Source: CBDBND01 sp965262665 (GTDB lineage: Bacteria; Pseudomonadota; Alphaproteobacteria; Rhodospirillales; Rhodospirillaceae). From it: a stretch of 64,000 nt of DNA. The number at the start of each line of letters is the position of its first letter. The first letter of the stretch is position 1. Below, in pieces: positions 8,277 through 17,388 of the stretch. The stretch is from assembly GCA_965262665.1 (NCBI GenBank), contig CBDHFR010000002.1, positions 310,001-374,000 on the forward strand, given 5' to 3'. The notes under the pieces were generated by a model that saw only the letters and a list, made by a program, of their open reading frames with translations, did not search any database and was not told the origin of the DNA. Both the position numbers and the translations under genes were made by a program.

Positions 8277-9551
8277 TCAGACGCCTTTAATGCGCTCGAT
8301 CCGGGCACCGCAAGCGGCGAGCTTCTCTTCCAGACGTTCGTAACCGCGATCCAGATGGTAGACCCGGTTAACCGTGGTCTCGCCTTTGGCGGCCAGACCT
8401 GCCAACACCAGGGACACGGACGCACGCAAATCTGTGGCCATCACCGGGGCGCCGGAGAGATCTGCCTTGCCGCGGACAATGGCCGACGCGCCGTGCACGT
8501 TGACGTCGGCACCGAACCGGCCAAGCTCAGGCACGTGCATGAACCGGTTCTCGAAAATAGTCTCGGTGACCATGGCCGCGCCTTCAGCAGTGGTCATCAA
8601 GGCCATCCATTGGGCCTGCATGTCCGTCGGAAAGCCCGGATAAGGCTCAGTCATGACATCCACGCCAACCAGTCCGTTGGCCGCAGTAATGGTGATGGAG
8701 TTGTCTTTGGTTTCGACATCGACGCCAGTCTGGCGCATGGCATCAAGGACCGCGTCCAAGAGATCTCTACGGGTGTTTGTCAGCGTCAGTTCTCCGCGGG
8801 TGATGGCGGCGGCCAGAGCGTAGGTTCCGGTCTCAATCCGGTCGGGGACGACGGTGTGTTGAGCGCCGTGCAGGGCTTCAACTCCGATTACGGTCAAGGT
8901 GCCCGAGCCGAGGCCCGAAATGTTTGCCCCCATGGCGATGAGACAGTCAGCGAGGTCGGTAATCTCTGGTTCGCGGGCAGCGTTTTCGATCACCGTTTCA
9001 CCATCGGCAAGGGCAGCGGCCATGAGCAGGTTTTCCGTGCCGCCAACAGTGACCATGGGAAAAGTAAAGTGAGCGCCGTGCAAACGGGTTTGCCCAGCCG
9101 GGAGTCTGGCCTCTACGTAGCCGCCCGTCATATCAATCTCAGCCCCGAGGGCCGCGAGCGCTTTGAGATGCAGATCGACTGGCCGCGTGCCGATAGCGCA
9201 ACCGCCCGGCAAGGACACCCGGGCCCGCCCTTCCCGCGCCAGCAAGGGCCCCAACACCAGTACGGAGGCTCGCATCTTGCGCACCAAGTCATAGGGTGCC
9301 TCGGTGCTGGTGATGGTCTTGGCATGTAGGGTGACCGTATGACCGTCGTCCGCCTGCTCGACCACAGCACCATGTTGGCTCACTAACGAACCCATGGTGG
9401 CAATGTCGGCCAGGTCCGGCACGTTGCTCAGCAACAACGGTTCGTCCGTGAGCAGGCAAGCCGTCATCAACGGCAGCGCGGCATTCTTGGCCCCTGAGAT
9501 CGGGATCTCCCCTGTGAGCGGCACGCCGCCCCGAATGCGAATGGCGTCCAT
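8277..9551 (-). CDS. murA: UDP-N-acetylglucosamine 1-carboxyvinyltransferase
   Basis: This 424-residue enzyme transfers enolpyruvate from PEP to UDP-GlcNAc, the first committed step of peptidoglycan synthesis, and is the fosfomycin target. Conserved features are IRGGVPLTGEIPISGAKNAA at the N-terminus, the active-site Cys in LPGGCAIGTRPVDLHL, and the C-terminal LDRGYERLEEKLAACGA. It is intact. It ends in TGA, which shows that TGA is a normal stop codon in this genome and matters for judging the in-frame TGA codons elsewhere. Confidence 0.97.
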   Translation of the reverse strand: MDAIRIRGGVPLTGEIPISGAKNAALPLMTACLLTDEPLLLSNVPDLADIATMGSLVSQHGAVVEQADDGHTVTLHAKTITSTEAPYDLVRKMRASVLVLGPLLAREGRARVSLPGGCAIGTRPVDLHLKALAALGAEIDMTGGYVEARLPAGQTRLHGAHFTFPMVTVGGTENLLMAAALADGETVIENAAREPEITDLADCLIAMGANISGLGSGTLTVIGVEALHGAQHTVVPDRIETGTYALAAAITRGELTLTNTRRDLLDAVLDAMRQTGVDVETKDNSITITAANGLVGVDVMTEPYPGFPTDMQAQWMALMTTAEGAAMVTETIFENRFMHVPELGRFGADVNVHGASAIVRGKADLSGAPVMATDLRASVSLVLAGLAAKGETTVNRVYHLDRGYERLEEKLAACGARIERIKGV

Positions 9552-9604
9552 GGGTTACGGCCTACTCAAAAATTGAGGCACGGTGACGGTGAAACAAAGG
9601 CAAT

Positions 9605-10159
9605 TCAAAGTTTGGGCAGGGTTACGCCCTGCTGACCCTGATACTTGCCTTTGCGGTCGGCGTAAGAAACATCGCACTCTTTTTCCGCCTTGAGAAAAAT
9701 GAACTGGCATGCCCCTTCGTTGGCGTAAACTCGCGCCGGCAATGGCGTGGTGTTGGAGAACTCGAGGGTGACATACCCTTCCCATTCCGGCTCTAGCGGC
9801 GTGACATTGACGATGATTCCGCAGCGGGCGTAAGTGGATTTACCGAGGCAGATCACCAGCACATCACGGGGAATGCGGAAAAATTCGACGGTGCGGGCCA
9901 GCGCAAAGCTGTTGGGTGGAATGACACAGGTCTCGGTTTTGCGATCGACGAAGCCTTGAGTTGAAAAATCCTTTGGGTCGACGACGGCGTTATCGACGTT
10001 GGTGAAAATCTTAAACTCATCGGAGACCCGGGCGTCATAACCGTAAGAAGACAAGCCGTAAGAAATCACCCCTTCCCGTGCCAACCGGTCGTTGAAAGGC
10101 TCGATCATGCTGTGTTCGGTGGCCATGGTCTTGATCCAGCTGTCGGGCATTACGGACAT
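9605..10159 (-). CDS. dcd: dCTP deaminase
   Basis: This 184-residue enzyme deaminates dCTP to dUTP for thymidylate synthesis. Recognisable parts are MPDSWIKTMATEHSMIEPF, YGLSSYGYDARVSDEFKIF, the active-site region LGKSTYARCGIIVNVTPLEP and the C-terminal KYQGQQGVTLPKL. The pattern fits the dCTP deaminase form common in alphaproteobacteria. It lies 53 bases upstream of murA on the same strand. Intact. Confidence 0.96.
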   Translation of the reverse strand: MSVMPDSWIKTMATEHSMIEPFNDRLAREGVISYGLSSYGYDARVSDEFKIFTNVDNAVVDPKDFSTQGFVDRKTETCVIPPNSFALARTVEFFRIPRDVLVICLGKSTYARCGIIVNVTPLEPEWEGYVTLEFSNTTPLPARVYANEGACQFIFLKAEKECDVSYADRKGKYQGQQGVTLPKL

Positions 10160-10316
10160 TCAAACTTTCCTTCCATCGGCGCCGCACAGCCGGGTTCGGC
10201 CAAGGGTGTATGTGTTTCTCGAAGCAGGGGTTAAGGCCAGGTTTGTGTAGTTCATGTGTTGTCGCTCCGGTGTTGTAACCTAGGGACGACAGGCTCTCAA
10301 GCAACCGAAGCCAAAC

Positions 10317-10496
10317 CTATTGTGCGTCCTCCGTTTGTGACTTGTCCTGTGCCTCAACCGTACGAACCTGTTGCCGTGCCTGGGTTTTGCGGCGCTTGAG
10401 ATTTTCCCGAAGCGCCGCGGCGGACCGGTTCCGCGCGACCTGTTGTTTGGAATTCTGTTCTGCGGATTTGGCCGGTTTGGGCGGGGTCGAGGACAT
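10317..10496 (-). CDS. Small basic protein of unknown function
   Basis: This encodes about 59 residues from the Met at 10496 (MSSTPPKPAKSAEQNS), rich in Lys, Arg, Gln and Ala, with RSAAALRENLKRRKTQAR in the middle. Short proteins with this ALRxNLKRRKxQAR pattern are widespread in alphaproteobacteria but uncharacterised. The helix is strongly amphipathic and basic, so nucleic-acid or membrane binding is possible, but nothing shows which. An upstream extension to 10616 is open but runs into the region before tRNA-Thr and looks non-coding. Confidence 0.6.
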   Translation of the reverse strand: MSSTPPKPAKSAEQNSKQQVARNRSAAALRENLKRRKTQARQQVRTVEAQDKSQTEDAQ

Positions 10497-10620
10497 AGTC
10501 AGTTCTAACCAAGGGTGGGTCAAAGCGCAAACCGGCGGCGCCGGTGCCGTTTCTTGCACCCGGGAGGGCCTTATGGCATGGTCCGCGCCCGCTCCCCGAG
10601 CCGTTCGTATACGCAACCGT

Positions 10621-10695
10621 GCCGCCGTAGCTCAGGGGTAGAGCACACCCTTGGTAAGGGTGGGGCCGATAGTTCGATTCTATCCGGCGGCACCA
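10621..10695 (+). tRNA. tRNA-Thr (GGT) with encoded CCA; island attachment target
   Basis: Acceptor stem GCCGCCG pairs with CGGCGGC. The D arm is GCTCAGGGGTAGAGC. The anticodon stem CACCC/GGGTG encloses loop TTGGTAA, giving anticodon GGT. The T arm is GATAG-TTCGATT-CTATC. CCA is encoded at 10693-10695. The 3' half from the anticodon stem onward is repeated exactly at 20129, which marks this gene as the integration site of an island. Confidence 0.95.
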
Positions 10696-10714
10696 TTTAC
10701 GCTAGTAAAATCAA
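10646..10714 (+). repeat. attL-like direct repeat (69 bp) in tRNA-Thr
   Basis: A 69-base stretch beginning CACCCTTGGTAAGGGTG and ending CTAGTAAAATCAA is identical to 20129-20197. It covers the 3' half of tRNA-Thr plus 19 bases downstream. This is the arrangement left by a tyrosine-recombinase island that reconstitutes the tRNA at one end. Confidence 0.9.
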
Positions 10715-11254
10715 TAACTAATTTCGTAGCGTGTCGATGAAGCGCAAACTTTAGAACAAGAACAATGATAGAACTGCACCACAAAAGTCGTGCAGATTGA
10801 TCACCGTTTGTTCCAACCAATTTTGATGTCTTGAGAGGCCAATTCTTTGGCAAACTGTCGGGCATTCTCAGGTGCGGATTTCATGCTGCAAAAAGATGGG
10901 GTGGTAAGAGTGAATCCGGAGTTGGTGGGGGTGGTCCATGCCCAACCCCTTTCGATTCCTCATCGGGTGTAAATGATCGACTTCCCTTGGGGCTTCATTG
11001 AGCGAACGCACGCGTTTCTGTCTCGACTACTGACCTTAGGAGGCAGCACTGTAATGTGCATTCACTATGGACAGGTCTGTAGTACCTGATTGGGTGCACC
11101 CCCGAAAAAAAACCCGACCACCACCCCTTCACCATTACTCAGTAGATTTTCTACATTATCTAATCGGTCTAGGTTTCCTGCGGCGTTTGACAGGGAGTCC
11201 GTGTTGACTCACCATGGAAGCATTCGCATTCCCACAACACCACGAGAAACCCCA
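10715..11254. other. Island left edge, no clear gene
   Basis: This stretch lies between the attL-like repeat and the integrase start. Only very short open frames are present, such as a minus-strand frame of 28 codons at 10797-10883 (MKSAPENARQFAKELASQ). None has a recognisable family. An AT-rich segment with a run of A at 11105-11115 lies ahead of the integrase fragment and could hold its promoter. Confidence 0.4.
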
Positions 11255-11332
11255 ATGCCTGGCAAGCAAGCGAAAGTCCTGTCGGAACAGCAGATGGCTT
11301 TGGTACTGGACCACCTCAAGTGTAGCCGCTAG
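11255..11332 (+). pseudogene. Tyrosine recombinase/integrase, N-terminal fragment
   Basis: The first 25 codons read MPGKQAKVLSEQQMALVLDH followed by LKCSR and a stop. This matches the start of a family of alphaproteobacterial site-specific integrases (MPGKQAKxLS...), in which YPLRNRV and the catalytic domain would normally follow. Homology stops at about 11332, where IS21 sequence begins, so the gene was truncated there. Its position just inside the attL-like repeat supports an integrated island that has lost its recombinase. Confidence 0.65.
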
Positions 11333-12787
11333 CCGGCACAGTAGAAGGTGTTTGACGGCGTCGTAGCCGATCGCACCCAGTCGCAAGGCATCCCGGACGG
11401 CGCCGTGGAGCTCCGTGGAGCTCCGTGGAGTTCCGTGGAGTTCCGTGGAGTTCCGTGGAGTTCCGTGGAGTTCCGTGAGATCGAAAGTCTCCAGAAGACG
11501 CAGGACTTGCACGTATTCACGCGTGCCGGCCTTGCCCATGCGGGCCTCCAGAAGTCGGCGCAACGTTGCAAACGCTTCGGGAAGGTCCCAGCCGACCAGC
11601 GGCGCGGCCTGGTCCAGGGCGCCGATCTTCTGCTCCAGCAGAGGCAGATAGTGGATCGGATCGAAAACCAGGTCTTCCCGATCGTAGGAACGGCGGTGCC
11701 GGGCAATGATCTCGGCGCCGCAGCCGATGACGACTTGATGGACGTGGCCCCGAACCCAGACATCTTGGTGGCCAAAGGCGACGGGAACGGAATAGTCGTT
11801 GCTTCGGTAACGCACCAGGGACAACGAAGTGACTTGGGTCGCCACCTTGTCGCAAGCACCAAATGGGATGGGCGGCAACGCCGTCAGCGTCTCGAGATCT
11901 TGCTCAAGCCGTTCACCGATGGTTTTGGCATGGCCGCGTAGAACCTCGCCTTGCCGTTTGCGGCCTTGCTCTTCCAGGTATGCATTGAAGGCCTCCCAGT
12001 TCGCGAAACAGGGAAGCGGCGTCATGAAGTTCCGCCGGGCATAGCCAACAACACCCTCCACATTGCCCTTGTCGTTGCCCTTACCCGGACGGCCATATCG
12101 GTCTTCGCAGAGGTAATGGGATTGCAGTTCGCTGAACGACCGGGTTCGTTGCCGCCTGCCATCCGGCAGGATACGTGACGCCAAGCACTTGTCGTTGTCA
12201 TAAAGGATCGATCGCGGCACGCCGCCGAAGAAGGCGAAGGCCTTGTTGTGGCCATCCAGCCAGGCTTCCACCGTCGCCGCCGGATAGGCCACGACGAAGC
12301 ATGCAGCGCTGTGGGGAAGGGTCATGACAAAGAAATGGGCTCGCAGCTTGACGCCAGCGATGATCGCATCCGACTCGCCGAAATCCGCCTGCGCATGCCC
12401 CGGCGGATGTACCAGCGGATGTACCAGCGGCACGAACATCTCCCGCAAACGACGGCGCCGTTCGCGGACGTAATCCTTGACGATGGTCTGGCCGCCGGTG
12501 AAGCCATGCTCATCGCGAAGGCGCTCGAATATCCGCTTTGCCGTGTGGCGCTGCTTACGGTGAACCGTGCGGTCCGCTTCCAGAATGCGGTCAATGATAT
12601 CCGTGAACGGGTCCAGCTTAGGCCGCTTCGGCGGCTCGCTGCGCCGGTATCCCGGCGGCACCGAGTGCCGCAGCATCTTCTTCACTGTATCGCGCGATAG
12701 CCCAAACCGTCTTGCTGCTTCTCGCTGGCTCAGCTCTTCCACATGGCCCGCCAGTCGCACGGTTAGATAAAGGTCCACCAAGTACAT
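11333..12787 (-). pseudogene. istA: IS21-family transposase IstA, C-terminus lost
   Basis: Starts MYLVDLYLTVRLAGHVE with a helix-turn-helix (QREAARRFGLSRDTVKKML). The integrase core shows HAQADFGESD (first Asp), SILYDNDKC (second Asp) and KGNDKGNVEGVVGYARR (Glu). After LLETFDL the protein runs into a TELHGTPRNS-type repeat coded by a 10-bp tandem repeat, then a normal-looking GAIGYDAVKHLLLCR. It then reads into foreign sequence, ending at 11156. A 12-bp tandem duplication at 12405-12428 adds the residues LVHP a second time. The reading frame stays open, but the end of the protein is not native and istB is absent. Confidence 0.85.
11405..11474 (+). repeat. 10-bp tandem repeat, seven copies, inside istA
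   Basis: Seven consecutive copies of GTGGAGYTCC: two with CTCC, five with TTCC, then a partial GTGAGA. The unit is not a multiple of three, so the 30-base super-period encodes TELHGTPRNS on the minus strand and any change of one or two copies shifts the istA frame. Confidence 0.95.
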
Positions 12788-12879
12788 CCTCCCACCTTCC
12801 ATCCCCAAACGGATCGAAGGCTACAGGTGGCAGACTTTTGCGCCGCCCGCGGCCGGGACATTCCCGCCGCTCCCGTGGA

Positions 12880-13635
12880 TTAATTTGTCACCGCCGTTCT
12901 CACATCTGGAGATAAACCTGCTTGGTTGACAAATGATTCTACCACTTTCAAAGGAACGATACGGTCCTTTTCTCCAACAAAATGAATTTGGGGTTTGGAT
13001 GCGGTGGCCCTTGCTATTTGGACCAGATTCAAGGAGCCAGACAGAGGTGTGACTCTATGGTGATTTGTCCAAAGATCCGTATCAAGATTGCTGGCGATTG
13101 TGATCAACCCAGCGATATCTGATCTTTTTCCTGCAAGAAGTGCCGCTATTGCACCCCCCCCTGAATATCCCACTAAGACAAATTGAACTGGGCTTGTCAG
13201 TTCAACTTGGTATTGATCGAGTCGAGTATGAAATGAGTCTACAACTTGTTTTGAATACCGATGGCTCGACCAAAGTTTAGATACACATTCTCCTTCTAAG
13301 TAATTCGAATACTGACACGGTCGGCCAAGATAAAGGACAGACCCATCGTGTGTACCAAGAGCAAGTTTTAGGGCAACTGGATTGTCGGGTGTTGGGTCTA
13401 GCGAAAGGCGAGACCGGTTTATTCACGCGCTGCCGTCCCCTTCATTATAGACCCAGTTGGGTTTTGTTGAATCACCTTCACGATACGCTTCTAAGAATGG
13501 CGTAGTCAGATCACCGGATTGTTTAACAGACCAGCCGTGCTCGACTTGCAATCGATCAATAAAGGCGTAACCACCTGGGGTCGAACACCCCGACAAACCA
13601 AGTAGGACAATTGTGATAACCCACAATTTTTTCAC
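12880..13635 (-). pseudogene. Lipoprotein alpha/beta hydrolase with in-frame TGA
   Basis: One continuous frame runs from a GTG at 13635 to 12880, interrupted only by a TGA at 13423-13425. The N-terminus is a lipoprotein signal (KKLWVITIVLLGLSGCS). The part before the stop ends VYNEGDGSA; the part after begins INRSRLSLDPTPDNPVALKL. In related hydrolases a Trp occupies the interrupted position, so a TGG to TGA change is likely. The nucleophile elbow LVGYSGGGAIAAL and a later EKDRIVP (acid region) are present. The C-terminus, where the catalytic His would be, is missing at the IS21 boundary. TGA is a normal stop in intact genes here, so I treat this as a pseudogene. Confidence 0.8.
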
Positions 13636-14850
13636 GACACTAGCCTTTGAATATCGGGTGCGAGCGTCGATCAAGTTACTCCATACTTGATTTCAGTACT
13701 TTGAACCTCAAAATGTATATCTAATGTTGAGGCCGATGGACTCTGAGCTTTGGCCGGAACGTCCGGCTTCGACCGAGCCATAGGCATCGACAGACAGCCG
13801 GTCGAAGATCATGCGCAACCCACCACTGAGAATAACACCTTCTTCCTCGCCAAAGCCGCTAGCCTGCACGTCCCGCTCAAAGGTTGCACCTACATAAGGA
13901 AAGAATTGCTCCCCGGTGTGTGTCAATTCACCGCCGAGACTCAACCGTCCCAACCGCGAGCGATCCGGCGTCACATCTGAGCCGTCGCTGGTCGTATAGG
14001 GATCAAAGGTTTGGTTGGTGTAAGAGTACGACAGCTTGGCCGAGGCCTTGACCTGCTCAAACTGCTTGTAAGCCACCGCCGCGGTGTTGATAGTATAGCG
14101 CTCGGAGTCAAACTCCCCGGTCACCGCTACGGGGTTGCCGAAAGAGGCCTCCGACAGATCGTTGTTAAGAGAAATATAACTGACGGTGGCGCTGCCATAG
14201 AGCCAGTCGGTAACAATTAAACCCACATAACCACCGAACAGAACCCCCTTGGACTGACGGCTGCCATCCACCGTCGTCAGATCAATGTCGGTATCTTCAT
14301 AGGACAAGAAGCCGCCGATGACCCCGCGCTCACCAACCAGTCGGTCAGCCCCCGATAAACACGTTCCAAGTGGTGCCGTCAAAGGCCTGGGCCATGTCTT
14401 GCCCAGTCAACAAGGCCTTCTGATCAAAGAAGGTCGGGGTGATATTGCCCCATAGTGCCCAGCCGTTTGGATCATCCCCAGCCGATAGGCCCGTGCGCAG
14501 ACCGGGAGCGAAGGATACTTGTTGAGCGTTGGCACCGCCCGAAGGCAATAACAAAGACACAATATCGTCTACCCTAATCGACACTGCCTGGGCCAAAGTC
14601 CGCGACGAGGAACTGACCTGCTGCGCCGTCGTCTGTTCCACGACCTCTTCCTGAATCTCGCCGGACAAACGGCTGACGTTTAGTACCACCCCGTTAGCCG
14701 TATAGGACAGAGATGGCGTGAGGAAGGTCAGATTAACTGCCACATCGTCAAACTCGCCGTTGAGCCCGCCGTCGGCATTGAGAATGGTGTAATCGGTTGA
14801 GACTTCGTAGTCCCCATCCACACCGGTTACCGCCACCGAACCGCCGTTTA

Positions 14851-15903
14851 GAGCATGATCTGACCTGATTGAATCGTTGGGGGATTCACAGGGCGAGGGA
14901 TTTGTGATTCAAGATGTCGGCCGGGTTGAGGAGGCCGGCATTGATGTCGAAAGCCCTTTCCCTTGATCTTCGCAATCGGGTTCTATCAGCGGTTTCAGAG
15001 GGTATGAGCCATAGAGCGGCTGGTGCGCGTTTCGGGGTAAGCGCGGCGAGCGTGAGCCGTTGGCGTGCGCTGGAACGCGAACAGGGAGACGCCCGCCCGA
15101 AGGCGCTTGGCGGGGACCGTCGCTCGGGCCGGATCGAGGCGCAGCGCGGCGTGATCCTGGGTCTTCTTGAGGAGAGGCGGGACATGGCCATTGAGGAGTT
15201 GCGCGCGGCTCTCGGGGACCGAGACCTCACCTTCAGCTACGGGTCGATACAGCGCTTCCTCGTGCGCCACGGCATCACGCGAAAAAAAAGACCGGCCATG
15301 CGGCGGAGCAAGACCGTCCGGACGTGTTGAGCCGGCGACAGGCCTGGCGCGACAGCCAGCCCGGCCTCGACCCCGACCGGCTGGTGTTCATCGACGAGAC
15401 CTGGGCCAAGACCAACATGGCCCGCACCCACGGCTGGGCCCCGCGCGGCGAACGCCTGCGCATGGCCGTCCCCCACGGACACTGGAACACAACCACCTTC
15501 CTCGCCGGGCTCACACGGCACGGCATGATCTCTCCCTTCGTGATCAACGGCGCTATCGACCGCGATGCCTTCGAGGCCTACGTCAAAGAGGGCCTCGTCC
15601 CCGAACTGAGGCCCGGCGATATCGTCGTCATGGACAACCTCTCAAGCCACAAGGGACCCAAGGTCCGCAAGATGATCGAAGACACCGGCGCACAACTCCT
15701 CTTCCTGCCGCCCTATAGCCCTGACTTCAATCCCATCGAACTCGCCTTCGCAAAGCTCAAGGCAAGGCTCCGAAAAGCCGCTGAGCGAACCGTCGATGGT
15801 CTCTGGAACGCCATCGGCCAAATCTCCCTGACCTTCTCCCCGCAAGAATGCAAAAACTACTTCAACGCCGCCGGATACAGCGCAACGTGATCGGATTCCG
15901 CGC
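14851..15903 (+). mobile_element. IS630-family element, complete (1053 bp)
   Basis: The element is flanked by TA on both sides (14849-14850 and 15904-15905). The ends are imperfect inverted repeats: GAGCATGATCTGACCTGATT at the left and GCGCGGAATCCGATCACG (inverted) at the right. It carries two overlapping transposase frames with all catalytic residues and interrupts the autotransporter gene. After excision the flanks would still be one base out of frame, so a small indel is also present. Confidence 0.88.
14944..15890 (+). CDS. IS630-family transposase, two frames joined by likely -1 frameshifting at A8
   Basis: The first frame (14944-15330) is the helix-turn-helix part: MSKALSLDLRNRVLSAVSEG and HRAAGARFGVSAASVSRW. 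The second (open from 15324, stop at 15890) is the DDE part: LVFIDETWAKTNMARTHGW (first Asp), GDIVVMDNLSSHKG (second Asp) and NPIELAFAKLKARLRKAAE (Glu). At 15282-15289 there is a run of eight A after CGCG. A -1 slip there fuses RKK to KTGHAAEQDRPDVLSRRQ, the normal joined sequence of this family. This copy is catalytically complete, unlike the other IS630-type copies in the window. Confidence 0.88.
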
Positions 15904-16982
15904 TAGTGTCAGGTGTGCCACCGACCGACAACAAGTCGCCAGAGCCAGTCGGGTTGATGTCCACCGCAAACGTACTGCCCGCGGCACTAGCAAAGTCCCC
16001 GCTGATGGTTAACGTGCCGATGGCACCCACATCCCCCGGACTGATAGTGGATGCACCACTCACCGATCCGTTAATCGTGCCTGTACCACCTAAACCTCCA
16101 CCGTTGAACGACAGCGATAGCGGGCTGAACATACCATTGACTCTTAAAATACCGGCATCAACTGAAATGGAGTCAAAAGACGAATTACCGGAAAGCGTCC
16201 AGTCTTCACCCTGCATGGTCAGAGACTCAAAGTTGATAAACCCGCCGTCCTCGGAACCTGTGCCTTCTAAGACCAAGGCATCCGTACCGCCTGCGGCGTC
16301 GATATCACCCTGAATATCTGAGCCTGTCTGCAGGGTTAGCGTCGTATCGATAGGGTCAGACACATCTTCTAGAACGACAAAGGAACTGCCTGTGACCGGA
16401 TCCGTGCGGCCGATCAGTGTGCCGGAGTTGACAATCATGTCCGCCTCAATGGTCATCGCCGTGATCGTGCCCGAGTTGTCCAGCGTCGTCACATCAAGAT
16501 CACCGTCAATCGTCCCCGCGTTCGTCACGTTGATGACAGGATCATTGGGGTTGGCGATCAGGGGTGCCCCGTTAAAATCGACTATGTCGACAACGCCAAT
16601 GGCCATCCCCGCGCTTTCTCCACTGCCGTCATCAAAACCGTCAATGAGGCCGCCACTTTCGTTAGTGATGTTTATCGCCGTTGCAGCGTCCGTTTCAAAG
16701 ACGACGATTGTTGGGTTGAAAAAAAATCCGAAGGACGGATTTGACTCACCCGTTAGAGTTCCTGAATTAGTTATTGAATAGGTGCCGGCATTAACATTGA
16801 TTCCCGATGCCGTACCGGAGTTATTAATCGTGCCTGTCTGAGGTGTATACGTCTGACTTAGGATTTGTCCGCCTGAGTCAATGGTTTGAGTGTCGAGACC
16901 AGAGATGATCATTCGTTCTGCTATCGTTCCAGAATTTGTAATCGAACCAGAACCTGCTATGGATGCGTTTCCTTCGATACTA

Positions 16983-17388
16983 GAGCGGTTTGACTGAATT
17001 ATGAATCGAAGGGGATTCCCAAGCGTCCCACTCCATGATTCTGTATCCCGAGGCGATTTGGGAGTTAGGCATGGGGCATTGTTACCCGAACTCGACCCCG
17101 GAGACAGCGTCGTCATGGCCAACCTGCCCGCCCACAAGGTCGCTGGCATCCGCCAGGCCATCGAAGCCGCCGGCGCAACCCTGCTGTATCTGCCGCCCTA
17201 CAGTCCCGACTGCAACCCGATCGAGATGGCCTTCGCCAAACTCAAGGCGCTCCTGAGAAAGGCCGCCGCCAGAACCGTCGACGACCTGTGGGACGCCATT
17301 GCCGACGCCATCGACGCCTTCACCTCAACCGAATGCGAAAACTACTTCGCCGCCGCCGGATATGATCGGGACTAAATTGAATCTGCTC
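16983..17388 (+). mobile_element. 406-bp internally deleted IS630-type element (MITE-like)
   Basis: The left end GAGCGGTTTGACTGAATT and the right end (inverted) GAGCAGATTCAATTTAG are the ends of the element at 55408-56458. Flanking TA copies are at 16981-16982 and 17389-17390. The internal sequence jumps from GGGCATTGTTAC to CCGAACTCGACCCC, a deletion of about 645 bases at a short TAC repeat. The remaining frame encodes only the C-terminal transposase part (VVMANLPAHK, NPIEMAFAKLK), with Ala in place of the second catalytic Asp. It sits in the autotransporter gene and must have moved using a transposase supplied in trans, or have been deleted after insertion. Confidence 0.88.

Larger units (their letters stand above)
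11333..12880 (-). mobile_element. IS21-family remnant carrying istA only
   Basis: An istA gene lies on the minus strand. istB, which should follow downstream (below 11333), is missing, and the sequence there switches directly to the integrase fragment. The right limit near 12880 is set where the hydrolase pseudogene loses its C-terminus. Exact ends are not clear. Another IS21 remnant with only istB is at 45510. Confidence 0.75.

Noticed and set aside
13423..13425. UGA recoded as Trp in this genome
   Set aside because: murA, rng and valS end in TGA at the normal protein end, so TGA acts as a stop. The in-frame TGA codons occur only in genes with other damage or of unknown status.
15906..16781. 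Plus-strand frames rich in Pro, Ser and Val over the autotransporter
   Set aside because: They mirror the repeated codons of the minus-strand passenger domain, which is recognisable.
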